Assembly: GCA_043756665.1 (NCBI GenBank)
Contig: JAYUQR010000068.1
Coordinates: 1-11,878, forward strand
Reading direction: 5' to 3'
Source: STC-74 sp043756665
Lineage (GTDB): Bacteria; Patescibacteriota; Gracilibacteria; BD1-5; UBA2023
Length of the DNA: 11,878 bases
The translations under genes and the position numbers were made by a program. The notes under the pieces were generated by a model. That model made no database searches and had not been told where the DNA came from. It saw only the letters and a program-made list of their open reading frames with translations. This document shows, piece after piece, positions 1 through 6,983 of this stretch. Position 1 is the stretch's first letter, and every line of letters starts with the position of its first letter.

Positions 1-44
1 GGAAAAGGATGCTAACATAGTCGAGAAATAAATATTCCAATTTT

Positions 45-96
45 GTCATTCCGGGCGAAGTCCCGGAATCTAGATTCCTGCATTCGCAGAAATGAC
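45..96. repeat. GTCATT...AATGAC palindromic intergenic repeat, copy 1
   Basis: A 52-bp unit begins GTCATTCCGGG and ends with AATGAC, so its ends are inverted repeats. Inside it are two small hairpins, TTCCGGGCGAAGTCCCGGAA (49-68) and CTGCATTCGCAG (79-90). The same ends recur between mnmA and the exonuclease gene and between the exonuclease gene and secY. It lies just 3' of ahpC, where the hairpins could also help end that transcript. No transposase is present, so it resembles a REP- or MITE-like non-autonomous repeat. Confidence 0.75.
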
Positions 97-132
97 AGAT
101 ACAAGCTGTTAATCAAGTTAAGACACTATAAA

Positions 133-753
133 TTACTGTAATTGTGCCTCCACCTCCCCTGCGATCTTGATCGACGGCTTGAGCGTTTTCGCTCCTGCGG
201 TCCATTTTGCTGGACACGCCGTTCCAGGATTCGCTTCCATGAACTGGAGTGCTTCGATCTTGCGAAGGAGCTCTGCAGAGTTGCGACCGAGAGGACCAGA
301 GGTGACCTCGATCCCACGACACACACCATGTGGATCGATGATGAAGGTTCCACGACCTGCTATCCCTGACTCTTCATCGAGGATATTGTAGGCCGATGCG
401 ACCTGTGTATTATGATCAGCGAGCATGAGGTAGGGAAAGTTCTTCATGAGCCCTTCGTGTTTCACCCATGCACGGTGAGAGAATACCGTATCGGTAGAAA
501 CGGCAAGAACCGTGACTCCGAGTGCATCGAATTCGGGTTTTGCCTCTGCCATGTCCCGGAGCTCTGTCGGACAGACGAAGGTGAAATCAGCCGGATAGTA
601 GAAGAGGACGGTCCACTTCCCGTGCATATCTTCCAGGGAGATATGTGTCTCATCGTCCTTCACTGGATCATAGGCCGGGAGGTCAAAATTGGGAGTCGGA
701 GTATCGATTTTTACCGATTCGAACATGTTATAGTCAGTATCGCAGCAAGACAT
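133..753 (-). CDS. ahpC: AhpC/Prx1-type 2-Cys peroxiredoxin
   Basis: This 206-residue thiol peroxidase would reduce H2O2 and organic peroxides in the cytoplasm. The active site PxxxTxxC is seen as P54, T58 and C61 in FTFVCPTEL. The conserved arginine is R134 in GRGTF, and the resolving cysteine is C180 in GTACPAKW. Length and both cysteine motifs fit the typical 2-Cys AhpC/Prx1 group. The start is an ATG with no in-frame alternative nearby, and there is no Shine-Dalgarno sequence. The stop is TAA. The reductase partner (AhpF or a thioredoxin system) is not in the window. A Fur-box promoter module about 190-240 bases upstream suggests peroxide or iron control together with dps. The MSCC start has two adjacent cysteines of unknown role. 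The gene contains no TGA codon among 13 glycines. Confidence 0.95.
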   Translation of the reverse strand: MSCCDTDYNMFESVKIDTPTPNFDLPAYDPVKDDETHISLEDMHGKWTVLFYYPADFTFVCPTELRDMAEAKPEFDALGVTVLAVSTDTVFSHRAWVKHEGLMKNFPYLMLADHNTQVASAYNILDEESGIAGRGTFIIDPHGVCRGIEVTSGPLGRNSAELLRKIEALQFMEANPGTACPAKWTAGAKTLKPSIKIAGEVEAQLQ

Positions 754-946
754 AAGAAAAAATTGTTAATTATAAATGTTGAATGATCAATTCAGAAATA
801 TTGATTTCCATTATTGCGAGGCACGATGTGCGACCAAAGGGAGCCATACCCTCGAATACGAGCTTCCGATGAAATCGGTACAACATATGAGAGGGGTGAG
901 CAATCTATATTTCTGACAGCCTGTAGACTCACAACAACATAAAAAG
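754..946 (-). other. Long 5' leader region of ahpC
   Basis: If the promoter at 947-974 is used, the ahpC transcript has an untranslated leader of about 185 bases. The leader contains short self-complementary pieces, GCACGATGTGC (821-831) and CCGATGAAATCGG, within sequence resembling an intergenic repeat (TTGCGAGGCACGATGTGCGACC). A 60-codon open frame spans it on the minus strand, but it resembles no family and overlaps these palindromes, so I do not call it a gene. I see no recognisable riboswitch. Confidence 0.4.
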
Positions 947-974
947 AGTATACAAAAATCCTCTCGAAAATCAA
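947..974 (-). promoter_or_regulatory. Predicted sigma70-type promoter of ahpC
   Basis: On the minus strand there is a -35 of TTGATT (969-974), a 16-bp spacer, and a -10 of TATACT (947-952). The dps promoter has the same two hexamers with the same spacing, and both are preceded at the same distance by the same palindrome. That repeated architecture is the main support. Transcription would start near 940. Confidence 0.6.
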
Positions 975-981
975 ATCGAAA

Positions 982-996
982 TGAGAATAATTCTCA
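982..996. promoter_or_regulatory. Fur/PerR-like operator, copy 1
   Basis: TGAGAATAATTCTCA is a perfect 7-1-7 inverted repeat close to the classical 7-1-7 Fur box (TGATAATnATTATCA). It ends one base before the dps stop codon and 7 bp upstream of the ahpC -35 element. Its centre is about 49 bases upstream of the predicted ahpC start of transcription. The adjacent Fur-family gene is the obvious candidate ligand. Confidence 0.7.
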
Positions 997-1437
997 CTAT
1001 TCTCCGAGCATCGCTCGCATCATCCAAGCACGTTTATCGATCTGACGAAGGGAACCGACGATAATATCCTGCGTGACGGGGTCATCCGCCGTCGAATCTG
1101 CGAATTGTAATATTTCCGCTGAAATATGTTCATAATCTGCGAGCATATTCTTCTGCATCTGACGAGCGGTCATCGGGAGAACATATTCCTGGAGTTTTGT
1201 TTCTTTCAAAATATCTACAAATGACGAAATAGGATTCATACGGAGTGCACGGATACGTTCAGCAAAGAGATCGACTTCATCTGAGAGCTCATCATAGAGT
1301 TCTCCGAAAAATTCATGATCATCCTCGAAGTGTGGTCCGACGACATTCCAGTGACAAAATCGGGCATTCTGACTCGTGACAGTGTATGCAGCGATGAGAT
1401 GATTCAGTGCGGTGAGGGATGGATTTTCAGCTTTCAT
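997..1437 (-). CDS. dps: Dps-family DNA-binding mini-ferritin
   Basis: This 146-residue four-helix protein of the Dps group is expected to form a dodecamer that oxidises and stores Fe(II) using H2O2, protecting DNA. Inter-subunit ferroxidase ligands are recognisable: H29 (CHWN), H41, and D56 and E60 in DEVDLFAERI. Their spacing equals H51, H63, D78 and E82 of E. coli Dps. There is no long basic N-terminal tail, so direct DNA binding is uncertain. Length is at the short end of the family. The start is an ATG without a Shine-Dalgarno sequence and the stop is TAG. A promoter and Fur-like box lie 72-124 bases upstream, shared with the divergent regulator. It has no TGA codons. Confidence 0.93.
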   Translation of the reverse strand: MKAENPSLTALNHLIAAYTVTSQNARFCHWNVVGPHFEDDHEFFGELYDELSDEVDLFAERIRALRMNPISSFVDILKETKLQEYVLPMTARQMQKNMLADYEHISAEILQFADSTADDPVTQDIIVGSLRQIDKRAWMMRAMLGE

Positions 1438-1508
1438 ATATGCTATTTTAAGAAGTAATACAGAGAGTATGTTCTTTCCATGAGAATTACCAAAGAAATA
1501 ACCAAGAC

Positions 1509-1536
1509 AGTATAATCTGACTTTTTAGAAAATCAA
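1509..1536 (-). promoter_or_regulatory. Predicted sigma70-type promoter of dps
   Basis: On the minus strand there is a -35 of TTGATT (1531-1536), a 16-bp spacer, and a -10 of TATACT (1509-1514), giving a leader of about 65 bases. Hexamers, spacer length and distance to the palindrome match the ahpC promoter exactly. Confidence 0.65.
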
Positions 1537-1540
1537 ATAG

Positions 1541-1561
1541 TAATGAGAATAATTCTCATTA
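1541..1561. promoter_or_regulatory. Fur/PerR-like operator, copy 2 (divergent dps / regulator region)
   Basis: This is a perfect 10-1-10 palindrome, TAATGAGAAT-A-ATTCTCATTA, containing the same 7-1-7 core as copy 1. It lies 7 bp (core) upstream of the dps -35 and about 35 bp before the start codon of the Fur-family gene. It could therefore serve both dps control and autoregulation. Confidence 0.75.
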
Positions 1562-1595
1562 TAAATCTTGCATTTTACTAAAATATTCTCATAAT

Positions 1596-1964
1596 GTGCT
1601 CAACTTATTTCCATCCATCGTGCGTAAACACCAATACCGAGACATCATATGCGATACCTGTAACTGTTGTCATCTCTCGGCAGATGATATCTACGAGAAG
1701 GTGCGCGTTCAGGAACCGAAGATCGGTCGAGCGACCGTCTACCGCAATATCGAAGCTATGGCAGAGGAAGGGATACTTAGGAGATTTCCAGGAATCAATG
1801 GAAAAACCTACTATGAGTGCAATAATGCAACCCATGCCCACCTCGTCGATGAGAAAACGGGAATATTTTGTGATTTTTCGATGGAGAACCTCACAATTAA
1901 AAACATTCCGACTGGATATGAAGTCTCAGAAATCCGTATCCAGATCCGACAGTGTTCACCCTAA
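1596..1964 (+). CDS. Fur/PerR-family metal-dependent transcriptional regulator
   Basis: This 122-residue protein has the Fur-family winged helix: HLSADDIYEKV, then the recognition-helix signature ATVYRNIEAM followed by EEGIL. A metal-site segment THAHLV with CDF follows, and the C-terminal dimerisation region ends in RQCSP. It would bind the palindromes beside dps and ahpC. The start is taken as GTG because no in-frame ATG lies between the operator and the conserved region. The out-of-frame ATG two bases earlier encodes nothing family-like. The usual structural-zinc CxxC after the HxH is absent (the sequence reads VDEKT), and only one C-terminal cysteine remains. A Glu (YYE) sits where PerR has its oxidation-sensitive Asp, so Fur versus PerR cannot be settled by reading. 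It is first in a plus-strand cluster, 19 bases before the ABC gene. The stop is TAA and it has no TGA codons. Confidence 0.85.
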   Translation: MLNLFPSIVRKHQYRDIICDTCNCCHLSADDIYEKVRVQEPKIGRATVYRNIEAMAEEGILRRFPGINGKTYYECNNATHAHLVDEKTGIFCDFSMENLTIKNIPTGYEVSEIRIQIRQCSP

Positions 1965-1983
1965 ATACCCTATCCTTTCCCCC

Positions 1984-2736
1984 ATGCCAAAAGAAAATCA
2001 CCTAAAACATCCTATCATCGAGATTACACACCTCTCGAAAAAAGTCGGGAAATCACTCCTCCTCGATGACCTCTCTCTCACGATCGAAAAGGGAGAAGTC
2101 TTCGGATTCCTCTGACCAAATGGTGCTGGGAAGACGACGACCATGAAATGTATCCTTGGTATCATGAAGCCGACCCTCTGAGACGTGAAACTCTTCGGAA
2201 GTACGATCGATGATATTGCCGTGAGGAAGATGATCGGATTCATGCCAGAAAATACCTACCTCTACAAATACCTCTCGTGAGATGAATTCCTCGACTTCAA
2301 TGGTGCATTCTATGGACTGCATGGCGAAGCTCTCGAGAAGCGAAAAAATATCGTTCTCGAACAGGTCGGACTCACTCATGCGAGGGATAAAAGGCTCAAC
2401 GCCTATTCAAAAGGAATGCTCCAACGTATCGGACTCGCACAGGCGATTCTCCATGACCCCGAACTCATATTTCTCGATGAACCGATGAGTGGACTCGATC
2501 CGATCGGACGCAAGATGGTCAAGGATCTCATGTGTGGTCTGAAAAAAGCTGGAAAAACACTTTTTTTCAATACCCATATCCTCTCCGATGTCGAGACGAT
2601 CTGTGATACCTTTGCGATCATCTCCCTCGGGAAAATCATATCAAATATGCGAGTCGATGCCCTTACGATGCCTCTCGAAGACTATTTCATGAGTCAGATC
2701 GATGAGACTGCACTCCATATTTCGAAACTCCAATAA
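1984..2736 (+). CDS. ABC transporter ATP-binding protein (ABC-2 / CcmA type)
   Basis: Read with TGA as glycine, this is a 250-residue ATPase with every ABC motif. Walker A is GPNGAGKT with G44 encoded by TGA (2113-2115). The signature is YSKGM around residues 141-145, Walker B is LIFLDEP (D165, E166), the D-loop is SGLDP, and the H-loop is H198 in NTHILSD. Two further TGAs (2179-2181 and 2278-2280) encode glycines in KPTLGD and YLSGDEF. The YSKGM signature and overall pattern fit the ATPases of ABC-2-type exporters. The substrate is unknown because no permease gene is adjacent. It starts 19 bases after the regulator and ends 5 bases before the next gene, so co-transcription is likely. There is no Shine-Dalgarno sequence and the stop is TAA. 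Under the standard code it would look broken in three places. Confidence 0.93.
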
Positions 2737-2741
2737 TATCC

Positions 2742-3353
2742 ATGCCATCCCTCTTCGATGAACACCTGTGTATCGGTCTCGATCTCGATGAGACACTTGC
2801 GGAAAGTGTCATGCATGGACTCGGTGAGCTCCATAAACGGTGAAAGATGCTCGCAATACAGCGGATAGAACAGATAACCTCATTCGACTGGACTGATTTT
2901 CCGGAATGCGATATGGACGCTGACGATCTCATGTCATTCTGGAAAGCACACCATCTCACTGGAGTCTCTCCCGTGAGAAATGCTGTCGATGGTGTCTATA
3001 GGCTTACTGAAGCACAGAAAAAACTCCATATTATCACTGCTCGAAATGAACACGATCACCGATCTGATACCGAACGATGGATGAAGCAATACTTTCCAGA
3101 GATACCGTCGCATCACATCCACTTCGCGAATCATCTCTCGAAACAAAATCATAAAAAATCCACACTCTGTAAAGAACTCGGCATCACACTCCTCGTCGAT
3201 GATGGCGGTCATAATGCACTCGATGTGATCGAAGCAGGAATACATTGTATCCTTCTCGATCGACCCTGGAATCAGCATATCACCATCGATCACCCTCACC
3301 TCCATCGTATGAAAAACTGGACTGAAATACTCTCTCATCTTCATACTGTATAA
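2742..3353 (+). CDS. HAD-superfamily 5'-nucleotidase-like (NT5C-type) phosphatase
   Basis: This is a 203-residue protein with HAD motifs. Motif I is GLDLDET (nucleophile D14, acid D16), motif II is the Thr in HIITAR, and motif III/IV is a lysine (NHKKS) followed by LLVDDGG. The C-terminal DRPWNQ and final Trp segment resemble NT5C/COG5663 deoxyribonucleotidase-like proteins. Known members dephosphorylate nucleoside monophosphates, but the substrate here is inference. One TGA (2841-2843) encodes G34 in KRGK. It starts 5 bases after the ABC gene, and its TAA stop overlaps the mnmA ATG by one base (TAATG), which indicates translational coupling. Confidence 0.8.
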
Positions 3354-4621
3354 TGAAAATCCTCGTCGGGCTCTCATGATGAGTCGATTCTGCCGTATCT
3401 GCATACCTCCTGAAAGAGGATGGTTATGATGTATTGTGTGGCTTCATGATCAACTATCTCGACGAAGAGCATCCAGAGAGTTGTCCGACTCGGGCTGACC
3501 TCGAGGAAGCAAGAAGCGTTGCAGACTATCTCAAACTTCCCTTCTATACCTTCGACTATCGGGAAGAATATGAAAAGCGTATCGTCGAATACATCTACCG
3601 TGAATACGCTCTCGGAAGGACTCCGAATCCAGATGTCTTTTGTAACAATCTCGTGAAGTTCGATCTCTTTCTCGAGGAGGCACTCTCACTCGGATTCGAT
3701 GGAATTGCGACGGGGCATTATGCCCGTATTTCTATTCCATCACTCTCCTCCCCTAAGATAAGGGAGGCTGGGAGGGGTGTGCTGTTTGACTCCTCCCCTA
3801 AGATAGGGGAGGCTGGGAGGGGTGTGCTGTTTGACTCCTCCCCTGAGAGAGATGGGGACACTGAAACACACACTCTCCCTCACCCTCCCTATCTTAGGGA
3901 GGGAATGGTTGAGAGATCCAACTCTCCTAGATTCCAACTCCTTAAATGAATCGACCCCGCGAAAGATCAATCCTATTTTCTCTCTCGACTCACCCCATTT
4001 CAGCTCTCGAAGGCAATGTTCCCGATCGGTCATCTCATGAAAAGTGAAGTTCGAGAGATCGCGAAAAAAGCCTGACTCCCAAATGCAGATCGGAAAGATT
4101 CGCAGGGCCTCTGTTTCATCGGAAAAGTCTCGATGAAAGAATTTCTCGAGCGTCGGATCGCGAAAAAACCAGGGGATATACTCGATACTGAGGGAAAGAT
4201 TGTCGGTGAGCATGAGTGAGCCTATTCCTATACTATCGGTCAGAGAAGGGGGATCAAGGTCGGAGGATGACCTGCCCTCTTCGTCATCGCAAAAGATACG
4301 GTGAAGAATACTGTCACCGTCGGAACAGAAAACGAACTCAGACTCTATTCGAGTGAATGTACTCTCACGGATTGGATCTGAGATATTTTAGAGCCAGGAA
4401 AGAAATACGGGGCGAAGATACGCTATCGACAAGAAGATCAAGAGGTAATGGTGAATGGTGCATGGTGAATGGTGAATGGTAAAACACAAAATGAGGAAAA
4501 ATTTACAATTTACAATTTACAATTTACAATTCCCCAGCGAGCCATAGCGAGTGGGCAAATCTGTGTCATCTATGATGGAGATCGTGTTATCGGGAGTGGG
4601 GTGTTCTGTGGTATAGTATAG
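3353..4621 (+). CDS. mnmA: tRNA-specific 2-thiouridylase MnmA with in-frame repeat insertions
   Basis: MnmA makes 2-thiouridine at U34 of Lys, Glu and Gln tRNAs using ATP and relayed sulfur. The N-terminal PP-loop SGGVDS (residues 8-13) has both glycines written as consecutive TGA codons (3377-3382). Catalytic cysteines are C97 in NPDVFCN and C254 in GLCFIG. Other family motifs are ATGHYAR, GIDPAKDQSYFL, HEGAYSYTIGQRRG and the C-terminal PQRAIASGQ. Eight TGA codons are in frame. At 422 residues it is about 60 longer than usual. Residues ~130-190, between GHYARI and LLKG, derive from a 45-nt repeat element. Residues ~364-393, between RYRQ and PQRAI, derive from two heptanucleotide arrays. I followed the frame codon by codon from ATG to TAG without a break. 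It is the last gene of the plus-strand cluster. Whether the enzyme stays active with these inserts is not known. Confidence 0.9.
3745..3903. repeat. 45-nt tandem repeat plus inverted part, inserted within mnmA
   Basis: Two nearly identical 45-nt units (3745-3789 and 3790-3834) begin CTCCTCCCCTAAGATA and end GTGCTGTTTGA. They differ at one base. A third diverged start follows at 3835. An inverted part (CCTCCCTATCTTAGGGAGG, about 3884-3903) closes the element. The CCCTAAGATAGGG core is itself palindromic. The unit length is a multiple of three and the reading frame used has no TAA or TAG, so it is translated as a 15-residue repeat containing EAGRGVLFD. Confidence 0.85.
4444..4480. repeat. Heptanucleotide array (GTGAATG)n inside mnmA
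   Basis: There are about five 7-bp units: GGTAATG, GTGAATG, GTGCATG, GTGAATG, GTGAATG. They are translated in frame as part of the MnmA C-terminal domain. One repeat-derived TGA (4466-4468) is read as glycine. Loss or gain of a single unit would shift the frame. Confidence 0.85.
4502..4531. repeat. Heptanucleotide array (TTTACAA)n inside mnmA
   Basis: Four perfect 7-bp TTTACAA units plus TT sit just before the codons for the conserved PQRAIASGQ segment of MnmA. Together with the preceding array and the 21-base linker, the reading frame is preserved. Confidence 0.9.
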
Positions 4622-4649
4622 TGCACTAACCTGATTATCATTATTTCCT

Positions 4650-4823
4650 GTCATTCCTGCGAAAAAGGTGAATTGATCAGAATGATTAAGAGAGATCACC
4701 CTGGGGTGTGCAGGAATCTTGCATCCGGAATAGATTCCGGGTCAAGCCCGGAATGACTGAGTATAGTGATACGCAACTGAGTTCACTATAGAAAGAAAGA
4801 TTCCGGCATAAAGCCGGAATGAC
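4650..4823. repeat. Cluster of GATTCCGG...CCGGAATGAC palindromic repeats, copy 2
   Basis: The 237 bases between mnmA and the exonuclease gene hold three related pieces. GTCATTCCTGC (4650-4660) pairs with GCAGGAAT (4710-4717). A 25-bp hairpin GATTCCGGGTC...CCGGAATGAC lies at 4733-4757, and a second lies at 4799-4823. Between the hairpins is an 8-bp inverted repeat TATAGTGA/TCACTATA (4762-4790). I see no coding potential here. The two flanking genes converge, so the hairpins may also act as terminators, but they lack T-tracts. Confidence 0.7.
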
Positions 4824-4858
4824 AAGAAGTCTTATAGTCGTTGATATACTAGTATACT

Positions 4859-5458
4859 CTAAAACAATCGCATCACATTGTTCGTTTCTAGTTTGATCAC
4901 ATCACGTTTTGTGAGTTCGATAAAGGATCGCATCGTGGCTTCAACATCCACCATCGCATCATGAGCGCCCTCGAACCACTCGTTGAAGAGGAATTTATGG
5001 AGCTCTGAGAGTTTCGGTGGTTTATACGAGAATCCTCGACCCTGGAGTTTACAATAGTCAGTCGATGATCGCATCGTACAGATCCGCTTCATCGGTGCAT
5101 ACTCCCCCATACGAGCGAGTCTCTGGAGCTCATACCCGAGAATCTCTTCATCGTATTCGATATTGTGTCCCGCGACGATATCCGCACTATTGAGGATCTT
5201 TATAATCTGATCGGTCGAGTGAGAAAAATCTGTACAGTGTTCGACATCTCGATCATAGATGCCATTTACCTGTGAGGCACCGAATGGAATAGCAATCGGT
5301 GGTCGTATCAGGATATCATATCGTTCGAGTTCTGTATAGACTCCATCTTTCCATTCTCAGATGAGAGCAGCGAACTGGATAATATAGGGTTGTTGGGATA
5401 TATCTCCTCATCGAGTCGGGAGTCCTGTCGTTTCTGTATCCCAGACACAAATTCGCAT
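4859..5458 (-). CDS. DEDDh-type 3'-5' exonuclease (DnaQ-like)
   Basis: Read with TGA as glycine, this is a 199-residue protein of the DnaQ/RNase T exonuclease fold. Exo I is WDTETTGLP with D7 and E9, Exo II is the Asp in GHNIEYDEE, and Exo III is HDAMVDVEAT with the His and Asp of the DEDDh class. These residues bind the two catalytic metals. TGA codons encode G17 (5408-5410) and G34 (5357-5359). It has no polymerase or other domain, so it could be a stand-alone proofreading or repair exonuclease or an RNA-trimming enzyme. Substrate choice cannot be read from sequence. The start ATG lies only 4 bases after a TATACT sequence (5463-5468, minus strand), which may mean a leaderless mRNA. The stop is TAG. 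It lies downstream of secY with a repeat between. Confidence 0.87.
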
Positions 5459-5472
5459 AAATAGTATAAAAT

Positions 5473-5539
5473 GTCATTCCTGCGAATGCAGAAATCTAGT
5501 TCCAAAAGAGACTAGATTCCGTGACAAGTACGGAATGAC
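5473..5539. repeat. GTCATTCC...GGAATGAC palindromic intergenic repeat, copy 3
   Basis: A 67-bp element starts GTCATTCCTGCG and ends CGGAATGAC. Its centre is the inverted repeat ATCTAGT...ACTAGAT, and a weaker hairpin lies in the right half. It fills most of the 98 bases between secY and the exonuclease gene. It shares its ends with the other two intergenic copies. Confidence 0.75.
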
Positions 5540-5556
5540 ATCATGAGAAAATAAAA

Positions 5557-6879
5557 TTAGTAAAACTTCTTATAGTCAAAGCTCTTCATATCTGTATCGA
5601 TGCGACGGATGATATCGAGGATCACTCCGACGACGATGATGAGTCCTGAGCCTGATATGAGAAAATCGATATTCGTCGTTCCTGCCGAACCAAATATCCC
5701 AAAATCATTATTGAGTTTCGTGATCGCATACGGAAATACCGCTATGAGTGCGAGAAATACTCATCCGAAGAGATTCAGTCGATCAGAAACCTTCTGGAGA
5801 AAACTCGCTGTCTCTTTCCCGGGTCTGACACCAGGAATATACCCTCATCGTTTCTGGATATTTTCCGCGACTTCGGTCGTATTGAAAGTGATAGAGACAT
5901 AGAAAAATGCAAAACCGAGAACGAGGAGCGCATAGATCAATATATAGATCCAGCCAGGATTTTGCATCGAGAGGTTCGTCGCAAGCCATCCACCGATATC
6001 TGCTGACATCCCCGTTCCACGCTTCTGGAGGATCTGACCGATTAGAGAAGGGAACGTGATAAGTGCCACCGCGAAGATTATCGGTACCATTCCTGCCTGA
6101 TTGACTCGGATCGGAAAGTGAGAACGCTCATCTCGACCCGTTCGAGTATAGACGAGTGGAACCTTTCTATACCCTTCGGTGAACTTCACGATGATATAGA
6201 TCACTGCAACGGTGAGGACTGTGAGGATAGCGAGGAGCTGATAACTCCCTGGAACCATATAGTTCATGATATGTGTCGGAACGCCCGCGAGGACTCATGC
6301 GAAGATGATGATCGAAGAGCCATTTCCGATACCAGACTCCGTGATGATATCCCCGAGCCAGAGGAGGACCATGGTACCAGCAGTGATATAGAGCATCGCT
6401 GGAAATACGGTTCCCCAGAAATCTCCTGTATTAATAATCTGAGCTCCAGAGTCTCCCGTCCCTATGAGGGTATTGAGGAGGTAGATCATCCCATAGCTCT
6501 GAGCGAATGCGAGTGGGATCGTGAGATAGCGGGTATAGTTATTCATCTTTTTCTGTCCTGCTTCTCCCTCTTTTTTCAGTGACTCAAGTGATGGGATGAT
6601 AACTGCGAGGAGCTGGATGATGATCGTCGCATTGATATATGGTGCGAGTCCCATGAGGATGATAGAGAAATGCTCGAGCCCACCACCCATGATAGAACCA
6701 AAGAATGAGAGCTGCGTATTGAGTCTGAGTTGTTCGGTAAATGCCTCGAGGAGAGCGACATTTACCCCTGGAACTGGTATCACGGAGAGGAGCTTATAGA
6801 TCGCGACGATTCCGAGGGTGACGAGGATTTTTTTGCGGATATGTTCAGTTGCCCAGACTTTCTTGAGGTTGGAGATCAT
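5557..6879 (-). CDS. secY: Protein translocase subunit SecY
   Basis: This 440-residue membrane protein forms the channel of the SecYEG translocon, which exports and inserts proteins at the cytoplasmic membrane. Length and the run of hydrophobic segments fit the ten-helix SecY fold. Family landmarks include the early VIPVPGVNV segment, GSIMGGGLEHFSI (plug region), LGLAPYINA-like LMGLAPYINATI, RVNQAGMVPIIFA, and the cytoplasmic loop RGGYIPGVRPG. Three TGAs encode glycine: G195 (6295-6297), G345 in RGGYIPG (5845-5847) and G373 (5761-5763). The ATG at 6877-6879 gives the usual short N-terminus (NLKKVWATEHIRKK). The stop is TAA. Its neighbours are not ribosomal-protein genes, so secY lies outside the usual spc operon context, apparently with its own promoter. 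Confidence 0.96.
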
Positions 6880-6903
6880 AGGAAGATATTAAGAATTTGG
6901 CGT

Positions 6904-6931
6904 ATTCTAGGGAAAAAATGAGAAAAAGCAA
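6904..6931 (-). promoter_or_regulatory. Possible secY promoter
   Basis: On the minus strand there is TTGCTT (6926-6931), a 16-bp spacer, and TAGAAT (6904-6909), ending 24 bases before the secY ATG. The 16-bp spacing equals that of the ahpC and dps promoters. It lies in the 104-base gap after the AAA ATPase gene. Confidence 0.4.
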
Positions 6932-6983
6932 AAAAAAGGATGAGGGAATTTGACATAAAAAATATAACCACTCTATATCCTTC

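Noticed and set aside
792..974. 60-codon minus-strand frame in the ahpC leader
   Set aside because: It overlaps palindromes and the predicted promoter and has no recognisable protein features.
1594..2115. Long frame starting at ATG 1594 and running into the ABC gene
   Set aside because: Its first 130 codons overlap the Fur-family gene in another frame and have no family features; only the part from 1984 is real and belongs to the ABC ATPase.
3745..3834. 45-nt direct repeats as a CRISPR fragment
   Set aside because: Units are contiguous without spacers, lie inside a coding frame, and no cas genes are present.
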